Source: Arthrobacter oryzae (GTDB taxonomy: Bacteria > Actinomycetota > Actinomycetes > Actinomycetales > Micrococcaceae). From it: a stretch of 64,000 nt of DNA. The notes beneath the pieces were generated by a model that made no database searches, was not told the DNA's origin, and saw only the letters and a list, made by a program, of their open reading frames with translations. The stretch spans positions 208,135-272,134 of the forward strand of contig NZ_RBIR01000005.1 of the NCBI RefSeq assembly GCF_003634095.1, read 5' to 3'. Each line of letters begins with the position of its first letter. Positions within the stretch are counted from its first letter, which is position 1. Positions 62,801 to 64,000 of this stretch are shown piece after piece. Both the position numbers and the translations under genes were made by a program.

Positions 62801-63536
62801 GAACATGGGCTGGATGCACGACTCGCTCAAGTACATGGCCGAGGACCCTTACAACCGCAGGTGGCACCACGGCACCATCACCTTCTCGATCATTTACGCG
62901 TTCTCGGAGAACTTCCTGCTGCCGATCAGCCATGACGAAGTGGTTCACGGCAAGGGCTCCATGTTGCGCAAGATGCCCGGGGACCGGTGGCAGCAGCTCG
63001 CCAACCTGCGTGCATTCCTCGGATATCAGTGGGCGCACCCGGGTAAGCAGCTGATCTTCATGGGCACCGAATTTGGCCAGGAGGCAGAGTGGTCGGAGCA
63101 GTACGGCCTGGACTGGTGGCTCGCCGACATCCCCGCGCACCAGGGCATTCAGCTCCTGACCAAGGACCTGAACGAGCTTTACCGCGCCACGCCGGCCCTG
63201 TACGAGCAGGACAACAATCACGAGGGTTTCCAGTGGATCAATGGCGGAGACTCGGACCGCAACGTATTGACGTTCATCCGCCGGGCTGCGGACGGCACGC
63301 CGCTGGTCTGCGCGGTGAACTTCTCCGGCGGCCCGCACACGGGCTATGTCCTCGGCGTCCCTGTTGCGGGTGAATGGCAGGAAGTGCTCAATACCGATGC
63401 CACCACCTATGGCGGTTCCGGCGTGGACAACACGGGAACCCTGACGGCGACGCCCGAGGGCATTGACGGACAGCCGGCTACGCTCACGGTCACGCTGCCC
63501 CCGCTCGGGGCAGCGTACTTCAAGCCGCTGAGTTAG
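59835..63536 (+). CDS. glgB: Maltokinase-GlgB branching enzyme fusion, with an internal start at the junction
   Basis: One frame of 1233 residues with two enzymes. Residues 1-~490 are maltokinase (Mak/Pep2), which makes maltose-1-phosphate for GlgE: WLPRQRWFPVKSAEF, VKVLSGEQSNSSVIVDD, the catalytic loop RIHGDLHLGQIL (Asp ~346) and LDFEGEPLRPISER. Residues ~497-1233 are 1,4-alpha-glucan branching enzyme (GH13_9): CBM48-like domains with FAVWAPNAQAVRVKGDFNGW, then VEFMPVAEHPFGGSWGYQ, the nucleophile Asp ~913 in GLRVDAVASMLYLDY, Glu ~966 in MIAEESTAFPG and ISHDEVVHGKGSM. At 61323 an ATG follows GGAAGG by seven bases, exactly at the junction, so free GlgB could also be made. It starts one base after the treS stop. 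Confidence 0.95.
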   Translation: MTRPTLPPALSGLLGAWLPRQRWFPVKSAEFSFAPAGGLRLDSSDGEGIPGGAAFEVLLLAVTYPTPDGNRTDVVQVPLSFRNEPLPGAERALVGELPGTRANPAHRWVYDGVHDAFFVAAWLDLMRHGGSTPSGNATGHLVESGYRLPFATGTVKVLSGEQSNSSVIVDDGGTAAIVKFFRVLSEGHNPEVEIGAALTAGRTEEVPATLGWVAGEWETPAGAPEEPAVAARPARGELAVVHEFLSGGLDAWRLAVDAASRGIGFAAEARALGAATATVHRRLAEALGTATESVPGQDIAPGVAQRVRQSWAQAGDAVGPFQDQLDHLLARLEGTSAGQLQRIHGDLHLGQILQVPGRAGAAPRWAILDFEGEPLRPISERNFPDVPLRDVVGMLRSFDYAAGAAVRENPGAVVPATWADDCSEAFLAGYADVIPGSIDRDSPLFVALWLDKALYEVIYELRNRPDWLSIPVNASRRLLGSTGSGVAAGAAAEGIQMTGSASIDRPGTPLPLDSETLARVASGEHHAPHSVLGAHLDDHGHVTIRAVKHLAEAVSVVTSAGAVPMTHESGGVWVAVMEPIERGHVPDYRLEVTYKDQEPQVVDDPYRYLPTIGEVDLHLIGEGRHERLWDALGAHVQHYKSSLGDVDGVSFAVWAPNAQAVRVKGDFNGWDGREHSMRSLGSTGVWELFIPGVVAGACYKFELRTRHGYWVEKADPLAFGTEIPPLTASRVVEPSYVFRDAEWMQARAGRDPHNSAMSVYEVHLGSWKMGLGYRELAKELVEYVKWLGFTHVEFMPVAEHPFGGSWGYQVTSYFAPTSRFGHPDEFRHLVDELHQAGIGVLLDWVPAHFPKDEWALARFDGEALYEHADPNLGEHPDWGTLIFDFGRREVRNFLVANALYWLEEFHIDGLRVDAVASMLYLDYSREEGQWQPNRFGGRENLEAISFLQEVNATVYKTHPGAVMIAEESTAFPGVTAPTSGGGLGFGIKWNMGWMHDSLKYMAEDPYNRRWHHGTITFSIIYAFSENFLLPISHDEVVHGKGSMLRKMPGDRWQQLANLRAFLGYQWAHPGKQLIFMGTEFGQEAEWSEQYGLDWWLADIPAHQGIQLLTKDLNELYRATPALYEQDNNHEGFQWINGGDSDRNVLTFIRRAADGTPLVCAVNFSGGPHTGYVLGVPVAGEWQEVLNTDATTYGGSGVDNTGTLTATPEGIDGQPATLTVTLPPLGAAYFKPLS

Positions 63537-63587
63537 GCACGACGCCGGGAAAGCCGGCACTCGTTGGCGTTGAGTGGCATCCGCGAG

Positions 63588-63620
63588 AAGCCCGGAATCC
63601 CCGTGATTCCGGGCTTTTTC
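63588..63620 (+). terminator. Terminator of the glgE-treS-(mak-glgB) operon
   Basis: A perfect 12-bp inverted repeat AAGCCCGGAATC/GATTCCGGGCTT (63588-63599, 63605-63616) is followed by TTTC, about 50 bp after the stop codon. Confidence 0.85.
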
Positions 63621-63640
63621 GTACCCTCAACCGGGCTGCT

Positions 63641-63669
63641 TTGTCAGCCGGGCCAAGTGGTGGTAGAGT
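63641..63669 (+). promoter_or_regulatory. Candidate rRNA promoter P1
   Basis: TTGTCA (63641-63646) and TAGAGT (63664-63669) with exactly 17 bp between them, 20 bp after the glgB terminator. The -10 matches strong actinobacterial rRNA/tRNA promoters. Confidence 0.55.
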
Positions 63670-63749
63670 TTATTTCCGCGCTGCTCCCCGGAGTTGAACG
63701 GCCACCAAGACCCAGAAGCCTATGGCAAGACTGAGTTTGGATCGCCGAT

Positions 63750-63778
63750 TTGACTAGGGTGAAGCGAGCGGGTAAGTT
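63750..63778 (+). promoter_or_regulatory. Candidate rRNA promoter P2
   Basis: TTGACT (63750-63755) and TAAGTT (63773-63778), again 17 bp apart, 109 bp downstream of P1. Tandem promoters are normal for rRNA operons. Confidence 0.6.
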
Positions 63779-64000
63779 TGAAAAGTTGCTCCGGAGCGAT
63801 CCTCGACCGTGTGGTTGTGGTGGTGCCGGGTGTGTCTGTTGTTTGAGAACTCAATAGTGTGCCAAGTTTGTTGATACCAATTTATTGTATTGAATTGGTT
63901 GAATTTGCCGGGCCCGCCACACCGTGGTGTGGTCTGGTGTTTTTAGCTGGTTTCAAATTTTGTGCAGCCGTTTTCTCCCGTTTTCCCGGGGGTGGCGGTT
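63779..64000 (+). promoter_or_regulatory. Leader of an rRNA operon (boxA-like antitermination region); 16S gene lies beyond the window
   Basis: TGTTTGAGAACTCAATAGTG at about 63839-63858 is the boxA-like core found in the leaders of actinobacterial rrn operons (close to the mycobacterial boxA). A short GCTCCGGAGC hairpin (63788-63797) lies upstream in a boxB-like position. CCACACCGTGGTGTGG (63917-63932) is a strong dyad that may belong to an RNase III processing stem. The region becomes A/T-rich compared with the rest of the window. No 16S sequence is reached. Confidence 0.8.

Noticed and set aside
61869..63560. A 563-codon minus-strand frame opposite the branching enzyme
   Set aside because: Shadow of conserved GH13 sequence; similar antisense frames occur opposite glgP, glgE and treS.

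Overview
The window looks like chromosomal DNA of a high-GC actinobacterium of the Micrococcaceae, most likely Arthrobacter or Pseudarthrobacter. The reasons are the very high GC in third codon positions, many GTG and TTG starts, a Bpa proteasome activator, a SenX3-RegX3 pair, a CarD-IspD-IspF-CysS-RlmB block, a complete GlgE alpha-glucan pathway, and an rRNA leader with an actinobacterial boxA-like element. There is no prophage, integrase, transposase or CRISPR array. The genus is inferred from family resemblance and gene order, not from a database search.

Layout. 1-11 kb: the 5' part of a phosphomannomutase/phosphoglucomutase, a RecQ helicase with a PRPP-loop-like tail, a DHA2-type MFS exporter, a phytoene-dehydrogenase-like oxidoreductase, tRNA-Ser(GCU), a prolyl oligopeptidase and a large FAD/NAD(P)-binding protein. 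11-19 kb: a 1521-residue secreted nuclease/nucleotidase, a VOC protein, a DUF559-type protein with a probable frameshift between two copies of a 57-bp palindrome, and tRNA-Ser(UGA). 18.6-29.4 kb: quinone oxidoreductase, PadR regulator, CstA with its small partner YbdD, Bpa with a coupled unknown gene, an aldo/keto reductase, and small membrane or unknown proteins. 29.4-33.5 kb: a secreted GH5-CBM2 glycosidase, two lipoproteins and tRNA-Thr(CGU). 33.5-39.5 kb: an exported peptidase-like hydrolase, holB-tmk, a PLP trans-sulfuration enzyme, DUF2516 and a methyltransferase. 39.7-43.4 kb: gpmA, phoU and senX3-regX3. 43.5-49.6 kb: an LpqE-like lipoprotein, carD, ispD-ispF, a small lipoprotein, cysS and rlmB. 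49.7-63.5 kb: a nitrilase-family amidase, then glgX, an orphan barstar, glgP, and the operon glgE-treS-(mak-glgB). 63.6-64 kb: two candidate rRNA promoters and the leader of an rRNA operon whose 16S gene lies beyond the window.

How the genes work together. The clearest pathway is alpha-glucan metabolism. TreS interconverts trehalose and maltose, the Mak domain phosphorylates maltose, GlgE extends glucan from maltose-1-phosphate, GlgB branches it, and GlgP and GlgX degrade it. Mak and GlgB are one open reading frame, with a ribosome-binding site and ATG exactly at the domain junction. The phoU/senX3 intergenic region carries an array of 11-bp GTTCACC-type units that looks like a PHO box, so the phosphate sensor and PhoU are probably under RegX3 control.

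Unexplained structure. The most interesting non-gene signals are a dispersed 63-bp palindrome (25-13-25 architecture, three intergenic copies), a 57-bp palindrome pair flanking the DUF559 gene, and an 81-nt nested hairpin between convergent genes. I did not find a clearly novel multi-gene defence or biosynthetic system. The palindrome families and the mak-glgB junction are the best candidates for something undescribed.
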